64,000 bases of DNA from Paracoccus sp041927875. Its GTDB lineage: Bacteria > Pseudomonadota > Alphaproteobacteria > Rhodobacterales > Rhodobacteraceae. The stretch lies in the NCBI RefSeq assembly GCF_041927875.1, contig NZ_JBHFHN010000011.1; one strand, written 5' to 3'. Made by a program: the position numbers and the translations under genes. Below the pieces are notes generated by a model that saw only the letters and a list, made by a program, of their open reading frames with translations, did no database searches and was not told where the DNA came from. Positions 14,737 through 24,037 of the stretch are shown here, piece after piece; positions within the stretch are counted from its first letter, which is position 1, and each line of letters begins with the position of its first letter.

Positions 14737-16131
14737 TCAGTCCTCGGGGCCGACCATCTGTTCGGGCCGCACGATGCGGTCAAAGGTCTCGCCATCGACA
14801 TAGCCAAGCGCGATCGCCTCCTCACGCAGGGTGGTGCCGTTCTTGTGGGCGGTCTTAGCGACCTTGGTGGCCGCGTCATAGCCGATGGTCGGCGCCAGAG
14901 CGGTCACCAGCATCAGGCTTTCCTTCATCAGCCGGTCGATGCGTTCGACATTCGCCTTGGTCCCGACGACCATATTGTCGGTAAAGGACGCCGCCGCATC
15001 GCCCAAAAGCTGCATGGATTGCAGGACGTTATAGGACATCATCGGGTTATAGACGTTCAGCTCGAAATGCCCTTGCGAGCCGGCAAAGCCCACCGCCGCA
15101 TCATTGCCCATCACATGCGCGCAGACCATGGTCAGCGCCTCGGCCTGGGTCGGGTTGACCTTGCCGGGCATGATCGAGGAACCGGGCTCATTCTCGGGCA
15201 GGATCAGTTCGCCCAAGCCCGAGCGCGGGCCGGAGCCCAGAAGGCGCAGGTCGTTGGCGATCTTGAACAGCGATCCGGCGACAGTCTTCAGCGCGCCCGA
15301 GAACATCACCATCGCATCATGCGCGGCCAGGGCCTCGAACTTGTTCGGGGCGGTGACGAAGGGCAGGCCGGTGATCTTGGCGATTTCGGCGGCAATCGCG
15401 GTATCCCAGCCCTTCTTGGTGTTCAGCCCGGTGCCGACGGCGGTGCCACCCTGCGCCAGTTCATAGATCGCAGGCAGGCACATCCTGACCCGCGCGATGC
15501 CGTTTTCGACCTGCTTGGCATAGCCCGAGAACTCTTGCCCCAGTGTCAGCGGGGTTGCGTCCTGGGTATGGGTGCGACCGATCTTGATGATGTCCTTGAA
15601 CTCGACCGCCTTGGCGTCCAGCGCGCGGTGCAGCTTTTCCAGACCGGGGATCAGCACGTCGCGCGCCATCATACCGATGGCGACATGCATCGCGGTCGGG
15701 AAGGTGTCGTTCGAGGACTGGCCCATGTTGACGTGATCATTGGGATGGACGGGCTTCTTGCTGCCCATCTCGCCGCCCAGGATCTCGATGGCGCGATTGC
15801 TGATCACCTCATTGGCGTTCATGTTCGACTGGGTGCCGGAGCCGGTCTGCCAGACGACCAGCGGAAAGTTGTCGTCGAACTCGCCCGCCACGACCTCGGA
15901 CGCCGCCTGAATCATCGCGCGACCGATGCCTGCATCCAGATTGCCATTGGCCATGTTCACCTCGGCCGCGGCCTGTTTGATGACGCCCAGCGCGCGGATG
16001 ATGGCAACGGGCTGGCGTTCCCAGCCGATCGGAAAGTTGATGATGGACCGCTGCGTCTGCGCGCCCCAGTATTTGTCGGCGGGCACGTCAAGCGGGCCAA
16101 AGCTGTCGGTTTCAACGCGGATCTTGGTCAT
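14737..16131 (-). CDS. fumC: Fumarate hydratase class II
   Basis: FumC catalyses the reversible hydration of fumarate to malate in the citric acid cycle, without an iron-sulfur cluster. The superfamily signature GSSIMPGKVNPTQAEA is present, as are TGSGTQSNMNANEV and GRTHTQDATPLTLGQEFSGY. The start was set at 16131 (464 residues) because GGAGG lies six bases before it; an upstream ATG at 16143 is the origin of that GGAGG. A palindrome lies in the upstream region. Confidence 0.95.
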   Translation of the reverse strand: MTKIRVETDSFGPLDVPADKYWGAQTQRSIINFPIGWERQPVAIIRALGVIKQAAAEVNMANGNLDAGIGRAMIQAASEVVAGEFDDNFPLVVWQTGSGTQSNMNANEVISNRAIEILGGEMGSKKPVHPNDHVNMGQSSNDTFPTAMHVAIGMMARDVLIPGLEKLHRALDAKAVEFKDIIKIGRTHTQDATPLTLGQEFSGYAKQVENGIARVRMCLPAIYELAQGGTAVGTGLNTKKGWDTAIAAEIAKITGLPFVTAPNKFEALAAHDAMVMFSGALKTVAGSLFKIANDLRLLGSGPRSGLGELILPENEPGSSIMPGKVNPTQAEALTMVCAHVMGNDAAVGFAGSQGHFELNVYNPMMSYNVLQSMQLLGDAAASFTDNMVVGTKANVERIDRLMKESLMLVTALAPTIGYDAATKVAKTAHKNGTTLREEAIALGYVDGETFDRIVRPEQMVGPED

Positions 16132-16196
16132 CGCAGCCTCCATTTTGGGTTGCGGCTGTTGTGGCGGAAAGACCGGCTTTTGGCAATCGGTATGCG

Positions 16197-16208
16197 GCGG
16201 TATACCGC
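16197..16208. promoter_or_regulatory. Palindrome upstream of fumC
   Basis: GCGGTATACCGC is a perfect 12-bp palindrome in the 83-base gap between the methyltransferase stop and the fumC start. A GGTAT...ATACC pair overlaps it. It may be an operator for fumC; no regulator is identified. Confidence 0.3.
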
Positions 16209-16214
16209 TAACAG

Positions 16215-16775
16215 TCAGCGCGGATGGCCCTGACGAAAGATATAGACCTGCGCCGGGGGCAGGTTGGCCCAGATCCGCCGCGACCGATGATGATGCAGGC
16301 CGAACTGCGCGCGCACCCGATCCGACAGCGGCGGGTTCGGGCCATAGGTGATCTGCACGAAAGGCGCGCCGGGCCGCAGCATCGCAAGCGCCGCGCCGAT
16401 GATCGCGGCTTGCATCGGGTCGGGCAGAGCCAGCACCGGCACGCCCGAGATCACTGCGTCATAAGGCCCTTGACCCACATTCACCATGTCCTGCGCGGGC
16501 AGGTTATGCACGGTGCTGGCGGGGAAAAGCTGGCGCAGGCGGTCGCAGAAGGCGGCGTTCAGCTCATACAGCTCAAGCGCCTCGGGCGGCAGGCCGCGCG
16601 CCAGGATGGCGCGGGTGATGGTGCCGGTGCCCGCGCCGATCTCGGCCACGCGGGTCATGTCGGGGCGGATCAGCCGGGCCATTTCGCGCGCCGTGGCGCG
16701 GGCCGTGGGCGCGATCGCGCGGATTTCATGCGGGCGACGGATGAACTGGCGGATGAACAGGGACAGGTCAGACAT
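16215..16775 (-). CDS. Class I SAM-dependent methyltransferase, phospholipid N-methyltransferase-like
   Basis: The SAM-binding motif AEIGAGTGTITRAIL is at about residues 44-58. The N-terminal SLFIRQFIRRPHEIRAIAPT resembles the membrane-contact region of Sinorhizobium-type PmtA, which makes phosphatidylcholine from phosphatidylethanolamine, and of rRNA dimethylase-like relatives. At 186 residues it is the size of PmtA. GGAGG four bases before the ATG supports the start. The substrate is not proven; a general small-molecule methyltransferase remains possible. Confidence 0.65.
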   Translation of the reverse strand: MSDLSLFIRQFIRRPHEIRAIAPTARATAREMARLIRPDMTRVAEIGAGTGTITRAILARGLPPEALELYELNAAFCDRLRQLFPASTVHNLPAQDMVNVGQGPYDAVISGVPVLALPDPMQAAIIGAALAMLRPGAPFVQITYGPNPPLSDRVRAQFGLHHHRSRRIWANLPPAQVYIFRQGHPR

Positions 16776-16836
16776 GGGGCCTCCGGCAGGGTCGATGGGG
16801 CGACGCTAACGGGGCTGTGTGACGGTTTTGTGGGCG

Positions 16837-17310
16837 CTATTTGCGCCACTTGTCCAGCCGCACGACCTCGGCGCCGGGGCCGGGTTCGGGCTGGGCATCC
16901 AGATCGGCGGGGGCTTCATCCTCGGGCAGGTCGTCGTCGCCCTCCTCCTCGTCATCCTCCTGCGCCTCGAATCGCAGGCCGAAATCGACGGAAGGGTCGA
17001 CAAAGGTGGTGATCGCGTCAAAGGGGATGATCAGCGGTTCGGGATTGTTGCCGAAGTTCAGGATGATGGTGAAATCCTGGTCGCGCACTTCAAGCCCGTC
17101 GAACCAGTGCTGGATGACGATCGTCATGTCCTGCGGGTAGCGCGCGCGCAGCCAATCGGCGATCTCGACCCCTTCGGCGCGGGTGTCGAAGGTGATGAAG
17201 AAATGATGTGCGCCCGGCAGGCCATGGGCGGCCACGTCGCGTAGCACATCCTGCATCAGGCCCCGCATCGCGCGGTGCATCAGGCTGCCGTAATCGATGC
17301 TGCGGGTCAT
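16837..17310 (-). CDS. sspB: ClpXP adaptor SspB, alphaproteobacterial type
   Basis: SspB-alpha tethers ssrA-tagged proteins to the ClpXP protease. The substrate-binding domain is residues 1-120 (HHFFITFDTRAEGVEIADWL, MTIVIQHWFDGLEV, FGNNPEPLIIPFDAITTFVD). A flexible acidic linker (EDDEEEGDDDLPEDEAPAD) and a C-terminal ClpX-binding tail (EVVRLDKWRK) follow, exactly the adaptor layout. The tmRNA gene that provides the tag lies 0.4 kb away on the same strand. In many Rhodobacteraceae sspB is close to fumC, as here. Confidence 0.9.
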   Translation of the reverse strand: MTRSIDYGSLMHRAMRGLMQDVLRDVAAHGLPGAHHFFITFDTRAEGVEIADWLRARYPQDMTIVIQHWFDGLEVRDQDFTIILNFGNNPEPLIIPFDAITTFVDPSVDFGLRFEAQEDDEEEGDDDLPEDEAPADLDAQPEPGPGAEVVRLDKWRK

Positions 17311-17458
17311 GTCGCGGGCCTTGGCTTGGGGAGCTTGCCGCCACCCTAGCCCCGTGGGCGCGCGATGAAAAGACCCTTGCTGGGGCGCGAAACCTGCCAG
17401 GCCATGGCGGCGTTAGTCGGTGAAGCGGCGCGTTGCCGCCTGATGGAAAGGACTGAAC

Positions 17459-17716
17459 ATGTTGAAATTGCTGCCCGTCATCGCCCTGACCCTGCCGGTT
17501 GCGGCCTTCGCTGGCGACAAGGTGCCGCCCGCCGATGCGTTGGCCCTGTCCAAGGTCATCGCCACGCTGGAATCCAGCGTCGGTGCCGATCTGGCCTATG
17601 TCGATCAGATCGACTGGGATGACGACGGCTATTGGGAGGTCGAATACAAGACCCGCGCCGGTGCCAAGGTCGAGGTCAAGATCGACCCGCTGACCGGTCA
17701 ATCGCTGAGCCGTTAA
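17459..17716 (+). CDS. Small exported PepSY-domain protein
   Basis: The 85 residues start with a signal peptide (MLKLLPVIALTLPVAAFAGD) likely cut after Ala18. The rest is one PepSY unit: LALSKVIATLESSVGADLAY, VDQIDWDDDGYWEVEYKTRA, KIDPLTGQSLSR. PepSY domains are often protease-inhibitory or sensory; the role here is unknown. It converges with ssrA, whose 3' end is about 10 bases away. Confidence 0.8.
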   Translation: MLKLLPVIALTLPVAAFAGDKVPPADALALSKVIATLESSVGADLAYVDQIDWDDDGYWEVEYKTRAGAKVEVKIDPLTGQSLSR

Positions 17717-17724
17717 ACGAAAGC

Positions 17725-18052
17725 TGTCAGGCGGGAAATGCAGGATTCTGTTGCCAGGCTCCTGCGGGCCCCGCCTGACGCTGCTAGGCGTCAGGGCTTG
17801 AGGTTTCGGTTACCCGAGCCGCTTACGCAGCCAGAGCCACCGGAGCACGGTTGTCGTTGGCAACTGTACATTTTGCACCGATAACGGTGGTAGCTCACCG
17901 AGGCAAAGCCATCCCCTTTACACGTTCGTCGATCCTGTTTCGGCCCCAAGATCCCCCAACGAGGCGATTTGGTGGAGCCGCCGGGTACCGCCCCCGGGTC
18001 CGATCCGCTTATTACGAGCGCGTTTATGCCCATAGTCCGGGTTGCCCCGGAC
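17725..18052 (-). ncRNA. ssrA: tmRNA, permuted two-piece type
   Basis: tmRNA rescues stalled ribosomes and tags the nascent chain for proteolysis. On the minus strand the acceptor piece comes first, ending in CCA at 17970. An intervening segment (17948-17969) is removed, and the coding piece starts GGGGCCGAAACAGG at 17947. The tag frame at 17861-17823 encodes ANDNRAPVALAA then TAA. The 3' region holds long pairings (GCCTGAC with GTCAGGC) near 17725-17790. Gene ends are approximate. SspB, which delivers tagged proteins, is encoded nearby. Confidence 0.93.
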
Positions 18053-18058
18053 AGATCG

Positions 18059-18087
18059 AATATAGGCGCGGGGCGCGCGCGATGCAA
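18059..18087 (-). promoter_or_regulatory. ssrA promoter
   Basis: On the minus strand TTGCAT (18087-18082) and TATATT (18064-18059) are separated by 17 bases and place the transcript start about 7 bases before the acceptor piece. Confidence 0.65.
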
Positions 18088-18128
18088 GGCGGCGCGGGTG
18101 GCATCCGCCGCCGCCATAAGCCGCGTGC

Positions 18129-19679
18129 TCACCCGTTGGGCGCCACGATCACCGGCTCGGCCCCGATGGATGAGGCGAGTGAGCGGAAGCGGGCCTCGGC
18201 CACCTCGCCAAACAGCACCTGGCCGCGTTTGCTCAGGCGCAGGGTCAGCGTGTTGGCCTTGCGGTCGCGTTCCAGGCTGGCGGCCTTTTCGGGGTCGCCC
18301 GCCGCGAACATCGCCGCAAAGCGCAGCGCCTTGCCCAGGATTTCCGCGCGGCGCAGGTTTTCATCGCTCAGCAGCGCAAACAGCGGCGCCATCGGCGATC
18401 CAGACCGGCTGTTCTTGTAGCGATGCAGCAGCGCCACCCCCAGAAACACCCGTTCGCCATGCGACAGCGCCGCCAGATTGGCGCGGGTCACATTGTCGAA
18501 ACAGGCCTCGGCCCGGTAATCGGGATGGGCGCGCCAGGTGATATCATGCAGCAGGCAGGCGGCCTTGACCAGGCGCAGCTCATGTGCGGGCAGCTCGTCA
18601 AACAGCGGCATCAGAAAGCCATAGACGCGCTTGCCCGACCCCGGCATCCGCGACATCTGCTTTTCCATGTGCCGCGCCGCCTCGATCAGCGGGTCGCGCT
18701 TGCGCAGGGCGGGGGGCATCTGTTCGTAAAGCAGCCCCTCGCGGATGCCATAGCTGGAAATGTCGATCTCGCGCGGCTGGAAGGTGGCGACCAGTTCCGC
18801 CAGCACCTGCGCGGCCAGCGGCACCAGCTCCATCCGCGCGGCAGAGGTGCCGGTGCGGGCGCGCAGATCCGCCATGGCGCTGGCCCCGATCCAGTCGACG
18901 GTGGCCGCGACATCGGCGGGCGTCATGCGGTATTCGTGCAGCACCGTCATCGGATAGGCGCGCCGTTCCATGTCCAGCCGCGCGATCGCCCGCCACGACC
19001 CGCCGACCAGATAGATGCGGTCGTGATCGGTGCCCATCTGATCGGCCAGCCCCTGCATGGTCTTGCGGATATAGTCCTTCAGCTTGGCGGGCTTGACCTG
19101 TTGCAGGCGGAACGGACCCAGGGCCGAGGTCGCGCGGCGGCCGATCTTGCCGCCCGCCACTTCGGCCAGCTCCATCGAGTTGCCGCCGATGTCGCAGACC
19201 AGCCCCTGCGCGCCCGGCCAGCCCAGCAGCACGCCCTGGGCCGACAGCCGCGCCTCTTCGGCGCCGTCGATGACGTGGATCTTGAGGCCGGTGGCGGATT
19301 CGACCTCGGCGCGAAAGGCGGGGCCGTCCTCGGCCTCGCGCACGGCGGCGGTGGCGACGACGGACATGGATGACACATCCATCGCCTTCGCCATCGCCGC
19401 GAACCGCGCCAAGGCGGATGCGGCGCGGGTCTTGCCCTCGGGGTTCAGCCGGCCTGTGGTCGCCAGCCCCTGACCCAGACCCGCCATCACCTTTTCATTG
19501 TAGAAATAGGCCGGGCTGCGGGCTGCGCCGTCGAACACCACCATCCGCACCGAGTTCGACCCGACATCGACCACGCCGACCCGGTTTAGCGCGCGCGCGC
19601 GGTCGTTTTCAAACAGCGGACCGCCGAACGGCTCCCACCGGCCCGCACTCCGGCGTTTTCTGGCGTCGGTTCGGGTCAT
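18129..19679 (-). CDS. ppx: Exopolyphosphatase/guanosine pentaphosphatase (Ppx/GppA)
   Basis: Ppx removes terminal phosphates from polyphosphate. The ASKHA-fold phosphate loops are VGVVDVGSNSVRMVVFDGA and LVCDIGGNSMELAEVAGG. The C-terminal HD-like domain contains AACLLHDITWRAHPDYRAEA. The 516 residues match the long alphaproteobacterial form. It lies 56 bases after ppk in the same direction, last gene of perM-hdaA-ppk-ppx, so synthesis and breakdown of polyphosphate are encoded together. The first 30 residues are poorly conserved and the start could be later. Confidence 0.92.
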   Translation of the reverse strand: MTRTDARKRRSAGRWEPFGGPLFENDRARALNRVGVVDVGSNSVRMVVFDGAARSPAYFYNEKVMAGLGQGLATTGRLNPEGKTRAASALARFAAMAKAMDVSSMSVVATAAVREAEDGPAFRAEVESATGLKIHVIDGAEEARLSAQGVLLGWPGAQGLVCDIGGNSMELAEVAGGKIGRRATSALGPFRLQQVKPAKLKDYIRKTMQGLADQMGTDHDRIYLVGGSWRAIARLDMERRAYPMTVLHEYRMTPADVAATVDWIGASAMADLRARTGTSAARMELVPLAAQVLAELVATFQPREIDISSYGIREGLLYEQMPPALRKRDPLIEAARHMEKQMSRMPGSGKRVYGFLMPLFDELPAHELRLVKAACLLHDITWRAHPDYRAEACFDNVTRANLAALSHGERVFLGVALLHRYKNSRSGSPMAPLFALLSDENLRRAEILGKALRFAAMFAAGDPEKAASLERDRKANTLTLRLSKRGQVLFGEVAEARFRSLASSIGAEPVIVAPNG

Positions 19680-19735
19680 CTGGGCCTCCGTCGGTCTGGC
19701 TGCGTGGAATCGGTCACGGCAGCGTGACCATGCCC

Positions 19736-21901
19736 CTAATCGCGGCTATGGGCAAGTTTCGGCGCGCCCTGTGCCGCCGCCGATCCGCGCCCCGACAGTG
19801 ACGGATTTTCCATGAAGAACCTGTGACAGGAGAACAGATCCTCGCGCCCCTCGGGCAGGTCGCGGTGATAGCGCCCATCGGGCGACAGCACCCAGCTTTG
19901 CGCGGTATCGGCCAGGTTCGCGGCCATGATCTGCGACAGGATCTGGTCCTTGACGGTGGGGTTCACGGCCTCGACCAGGGTTTCCACGCGCCGCGTCAGA
20001 TTGCGCCCCATCCAGTCGGCCGAGGACAGGAACACCCGCGCCTTTTTCGAGGGCAGGCCTTGGCCATTGCCGAAACAGACGATGCGCGAATGTTCCAGGA
20101 ACCGCCCGACGATAGACTTCACGCGGATGGTTTCCGACAGGCCCTTGATGCCGGGGCGCAGGCCGCAGATGCCGCGCACGATCAGGTTGATGCGCACCCC
20201 GGCCTGGCTTGCGGCATAAAGCGCGTCGATCACATCGGCCTCGATCAGGCTGTTCATCTTGGCCCAGATCTCGGCGGGGCGGCCTTTGCGGGCATGGTCG
20301 GCCTCGCGCGCGATCAGCGCGATCAGCCGCGATTTCAGATCAATCGGGCTGATCGCGAGGTTTTCCAGCCCCTCGGGCTGGACATAGCCCGACAGGTAAT
20401 TGAACACCTTGGTCGCATCGCGCCCCAGTGCCGGGTCGCAGGTGAACAGCGACAGGTCGGTATAGATCCGCGCGGTGATCGGGTGGTAATTGCCGGTGCC
20501 GTAATGGGTATAGGTCACCAGCCGGTCGCCCTCGCGCCGGACCACGGTGCTGATCTTGGCATGGGTCTTGTAGTTGACGAAGCCGTAGACGACATGCGCG
20601 CCGGCGCGCTCCAGCCGCCGCGACTGGGCGATATTGGCGGCCTCGTCGAAGCGCGCCTTCAGTTCGACCAAGGCGGTCACCGACTTGCCATTCTCGGCCG
20701 CCTCGCACAGCGCGCTGACGATCGGGCTGTCCTTTGATGTGCGATAAAGGGTCTGCTTGATCGCCAGCACATCGGGGTCGCTGGCGGCCTGTTGCAGAAA
20801 GCGGATCACCATGTCGAAGGTTTCATAGGGGTGATGCAGCAGCATGTCTTTCTGCCGGATCGCCGCGAAAAGATCGCCGTCGTGATCCTGCACCCGTTCG
20901 GGCACGCGCGGGGTGAAGCCGGGCCATTGCAGGTCGCGGCGGTCGTCGATCACCAGCTCTTTAAGGTCGGAAATGCCGACCAGCCCCTTGACCTCGACCG
21001 CCTCATCGGCGGCGACGCCCAGTTCATCGACCACCAGCCGGTGAAGGCCCGGGGGCGCACCGGCGCTGATCTTCAGCCGGATGACGCTGCCCCGGCGGCG
21101 GCGCTTCAGCGCCGTCTCGAACTCGCGCACCAGGTCTTCGGCCTCGTCCTCGACCTCCAGATCGCTGTCGCGCAGCACCCGGAACACGCAATGGCCGGTG
21201 TCACGATAGCCGGGAAACAGCGCGTCCAGGTGCAGCAGCAGCAGGTCTTCCAGCCGCAGGAACCGCGCCCCGCCAGGCAGCCGCACAAAGCGCGGCAATT
21301 GCTGCGGCACCGGCAGCAAGGCCATCAGCGGGCGGCCATCGCGGATCCGTTCCAGTTGCAGCGCCAGGCAAAAGCCGGTGTTGGGGATGAAGGGAAAGGG
21401 GTGCGCGGGGTCGATCGCCAGGGGCGACAGCACCGGAAAGACCTGTGCCAGAAAGTGATCGCGCAGGAAATCGGCATCCTTGCGGGTGATGCGTCCGCGT
21501 TTCAGCAAGGTGATGCCCTGCGCCGCCATCTCGCGCGCAAGGCCCTGCCAGACGGTCTGCTGGGCGTTCATCAGCCGGCGCGCATCGGCATGGATCAGCG
21601 CCAGTTGCTGCGCCGGGGTCAGCCCGTCATCGGATGGGGTGGTGTTGCCTTCCCGCTTCAGCTCGCGCAGGCCCGCGACGCGGACGGTATAGAACTCATC
21701 CAGGTTGGTGGCGCTGATCGACAGAAAACGCAGCCGTTCCAGCAGCGGCACCCGCGGGTTGCGCGCCTCATCCAGAACGCGCCAGTTGAAGGCAAGCCAC
21801 GACAATTCGCGGTTGAAAAAGCGGCGCGGCCCGGCCGTCTGATCGGCGGGCAGGGCGGTCGGCGCGGGAAAGGGCGCGGTCAGGAAATCGGCGGTTGTCA
21901 T
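19736..21901 (-). CDS. ppk: Polyphosphate kinase 1
   Basis: PPK1 polymerises the gamma-phosphate of ATP into polyphosphate through a phosphohistidine. Domains in order: N-terminal (FFNRELSWLAFNWRVLDEAR), head, and two PLD-like catalytic domains with YTHYGTGNYHPITARIYTD (the phosphorylated His region) and EHSRIVCFGNG. The 721 residues are typical. It sits between hdaA (123 bases upstream) and ppx in one probable transcript. Confidence 0.95.
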   Translation of the reverse strand: MTTADFLTAPFPAPTALPADQTAGPRRFFNRELSWLAFNWRVLDEARNPRVPLLERLRFLSISATNLDEFYTVRVAGLRELKREGNTTPSDDGLTPAQQLALIHADARRLMNAQQTVWQGLAREMAAQGITLLKRGRITRKDADFLRDHFLAQVFPVLSPLAIDPAHPFPFIPNTGFCLALQLERIRDGRPLMALLPVPQQLPRFVRLPGGARFLRLEDLLLLHLDALFPGYRDTGHCVFRVLRDSDLEVEDEAEDLVREFETALKRRRRGSVIRLKISAGAPPGLHRLVVDELGVAADEAVEVKGLVGISDLKELVIDDRRDLQWPGFTPRVPERVQDHDGDLFAAIRQKDMLLHHPYETFDMVIRFLQQAASDPDVLAIKQTLYRTSKDSPIVSALCEAAENGKSVTALVELKARFDEAANIAQSRRLERAGAHVVYGFVNYKTHAKISTVVRREGDRLVTYTHYGTGNYHPITARIYTDLSLFTCDPALGRDATKVFNYLSGYVQPEGLENLAISPIDLKSRLIALIAREADHARKGRPAEIWAKMNSLIEADVIDALYAASQAGVRINLIVRGICGLRPGIKGLSETIRVKSIVGRFLEHSRIVCFGNGQGLPSKKARVFLSSADWMGRNLTRRVETLVEAVNPTVKDQILSQIMAANLADTAQSWVLSPDGRYHRDLPEGREDLFSCHRFFMENPSLSGRGSAAAQGAPKLAHSRD

Positions 21902-22024
21902 GCGTCCGTTCGGGGCTGCGCGGCGTTGATCGCCGCCTGGAACTGCTCGGGTCGGATGATGGCGCGCGGGGGCGCGGCTGTCCAGTCGCGGCGCGGCGGC
22001 GTGCAGCCAAAGGTTGATCGCGCC

Positions 22025-22744
22025 TTAACTGCCGAGCGGCAGTTCGGGGGCTGGGTCAGGCCGGGCGGCGGTCAGATCGGCCAGCACCTCGGCGGCCAGG
22101 GCGCGGCTGATCGGCGCGCCGCGTTCCAACGCGCGGGCATCCAATGCCGCGACCAGATCGCGGGCGAGCGCCGGGGCGCGCTCCATCCGCGCCACCAGCC
22201 AGGCCACGACCTGCGGCGCGACGCGCAACTGGCGGTCGGCGAACAGCTTGACCAGAAGCTGCGCCAGAAGCGCATCTTCGGGCGGGGTGATGCGGGCCTC
22301 GGCCATGGCCATCAGGCGCGACCGCAGATCGGGCAGGGCGACCGGCCAGCGGGCAGGCGGGCGGGCGGCGGTCAGAAGAAGCCGTCCACCCTCAGCCTGG
22401 ATCATGTTCATCAGGTGGAACAGCGCGGCCTCGGCCGCCGGATCGCCGGCCACAGCCTCGGCATCCTCGATCACCGCGATGCCGGGTTCGGCAAGGGCGG
22501 GCACATCGGCGCGGCCCAGATCCGCGCCGGTGCAGGGCGACGCGCCCCATTCCGTCGCGACGATCCCGGCCAGATGGCTTTTGCCTGACCCCGCCGCGCC
22601 GGTCAGCACCAGCCGCCCGCCCGGCCAGTCGCCGGGTCGGTCCAGCATCGCCACCGCCTGCGCATTCGATGGCGCAACGATGAAATCATCCCGCGCGGCG
22701 GCTGGATGGGGGGGCGGCAGGTCGAAGGTCAGTTGGCGCGGCAT
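22025..22744 (-). CDS. hdaA: DnaA regulatory inactivator HdaA
   Basis: HdaA is a DnaA-like AAA+ protein without DNA-binding domain that, with the beta clamp, stimulates ATP hydrolysis by DnaA and prevents re-initiation. The start MPRQLTFDLPP contains the clamp-binding QLTFDL motif. The Walker A is GAAGSGKSH at about residues 50-58, and sensor regions follow (LLLTAARPPARWPVALPDLR). The 239 residues agree with the family. It lies 28 bases after perM; the perM-hdaA-ppk linkage is conserved in Rhodobacterales. Confidence 0.88.
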   Translation of the reverse strand: MPRQLTFDLPPPHPAAARDDFIVAPSNAQAVAMLDRPGDWPGGRLVLTGAAGSGKSHLAGIVATEWGASPCTGADLGRADVPALAEPGIAVIEDAEAVAGDPAAEAALFHLMNMIQAEGGRLLLTAARPPARWPVALPDLRSRLMAMAEARITPPEDALLAQLLVKLFADRQLRVAPQVVAWLVARMERAPALARDLVAALDARALERGAPISRALAAEVLADLTAARPDPAPELPLGS

Positions 22745-22772
22745 CGGGTCACGGCGTTGATTGATCGGTCAA

Positions 22773-23894
22773 TCAATCATCCTCGGCCCGATCCGCCGCC
22801 ACCTCATGCGCGGAGACGACAGCCGGGGCCTTGACGCCATTCGCATGTCGGCCCTGATAGAGGACGCTTTCCTCATACCGTTTGACGAAGAACCGCACCA
22901 GCACGCCTAGGGCGGCGGCAATCGGCACCGCGACCAACATGCCGGCAAAGCCGAACAGCGCGCCAAAGACCGACAGCGACATCAGAAGCCAGACCGGATG
23001 CAGGCCGACATAGCTGCCCACCAGACGCGGCACCAGGATGTTGCCCTCAAGGATCTGGCCGATCACGAAGATGCCGATGACCGCGCCGATCCAGATCGGA
23101 TCACCCCAAAAGTTGAACAGCGCCAGACCGATCGCCAGCGTGCCGCCGATGATCGCGCCGACATAGGGGATGAAGGACACCGCCCCGGTGATGACGCCGA
23201 CCACCAGCCCGAACGGCAGGCCCACAGCCATCAGCGTGATCGAATAATAGACCGCCAGAACCGAGATCACGATCGCCTCGCCGCGGATGAAGCCGGACAG
23301 GGCCTCGTCAACCTCGCGGCCCAGGATGCGGATGGTGGGGGCGTGGTCGCGCGGCAGCAGCCGGTCGACGCGGGTGACGATCCCGTCCCAGTCCAAGAGC
23401 AGATAGAAGGCCGCGACCGGCACGATGACCATGAACACAAGCGCGTTCAGCACCCCCCCGACCGAGGCCATGACGCCCTGCAACAGTTCGCCCCCGCGCG
23501 CCTGGATACCCTCGCCAATCTGGCCGATGGCACCGCGCACGGGGCTGTTCTCATCCAGCGCCTGCGGGAAGCGTTCTGCCAGGAACTCTTGAAGGCGCGC
23601 GAACATGTCGGGGGCCGAGGCGACCAGTTGCGTGGCCTGGCTGACCAGCAAGGGCACCAGCACCAAGAGCGCCATGATCAGCGCCAGAGCCGCCGCCAGC
23701 GTGATCAGCGCCACCGCCCAGGTCCGCGACAGGCCCTTGCGTTCCAGCCAGTCGGCGATCGGGTCCAGCAGATAGGCGACGGCGGCGGCCATGATGAACG
23801 GCAAGAGCGTGTTGCCCAGGCCCCACATGACCAGCAGAAAGACGATGGCCGCAACCGACCAGTAGATGACTTGCTGTCGAACGGGCAGGGCCAT
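22773..23894 (-). CDS. PerM/AI-2E family transporter
   Basis: An inner-membrane protein with about eight transmembrane helices: two at residues 10-60, one near 60-85, one at 150-180 and four in the C-terminal half, with the family's SFIPYVGAIIGG and GNILVPRLVGSYVGLHPVW. Transport substrate is uncertain for most members. The ATG at 23894 (373 residues) was chosen over an upstream start because AAGGA precedes it by seven bases. First gene of the perM-hdaA-ppk-ppx run, divergent from proS. Confidence 0.88.
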   Translation of the reverse strand: MALPVRQQVIYWSVAAIVFLLVMWGLGNTLLPFIMAAAVAYLLDPIADWLERKGLSRTWAVALITLAAALALIMALLVLVPLLVSQATQLVASAPDMFARLQEFLAERFPQALDENSPVRGAIGQIGEGIQARGGELLQGVMASVGGVLNALVFMVIVPVAAFYLLLDWDGIVTRVDRLLPRDHAPTIRILGREVDEALSGFIRGEAIVISVLAVYYSITLMAVGLPFGLVVGVITGAVSFIPYVGAIIGGTLAIGLALFNFWGDPIWIGAVIGIFVIGQILEGNILVPRLVGSYVGLHPVWLLMSLSVFGALFGFAGMLVAVPIAAALGVLVRFFVKRYEESVLYQGRHANGVKAPAVVSAHEVAADRAEDD

Positions 23895-24037
23895 TGGTCG
23901 TTCCTTTCTTTTCGCACGTTCTGGCGCGGTCCCGCGGCGCGCACAAGCCGCTTTCGCGGGCCGCGCTTGCGGGCGGGCGCGCAATCCCCTAATCGGGGAC
24001 GCATCCAAAGGCCAAACCTTGACCGAAAGTTCCCGCC

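Noticed and set aside
17791..18420. Open frames on both strands over 17791-18132 and 17851-18541
   Set aside because: They cover the tmRNA gene; the only translated part is the 12-residue tag.
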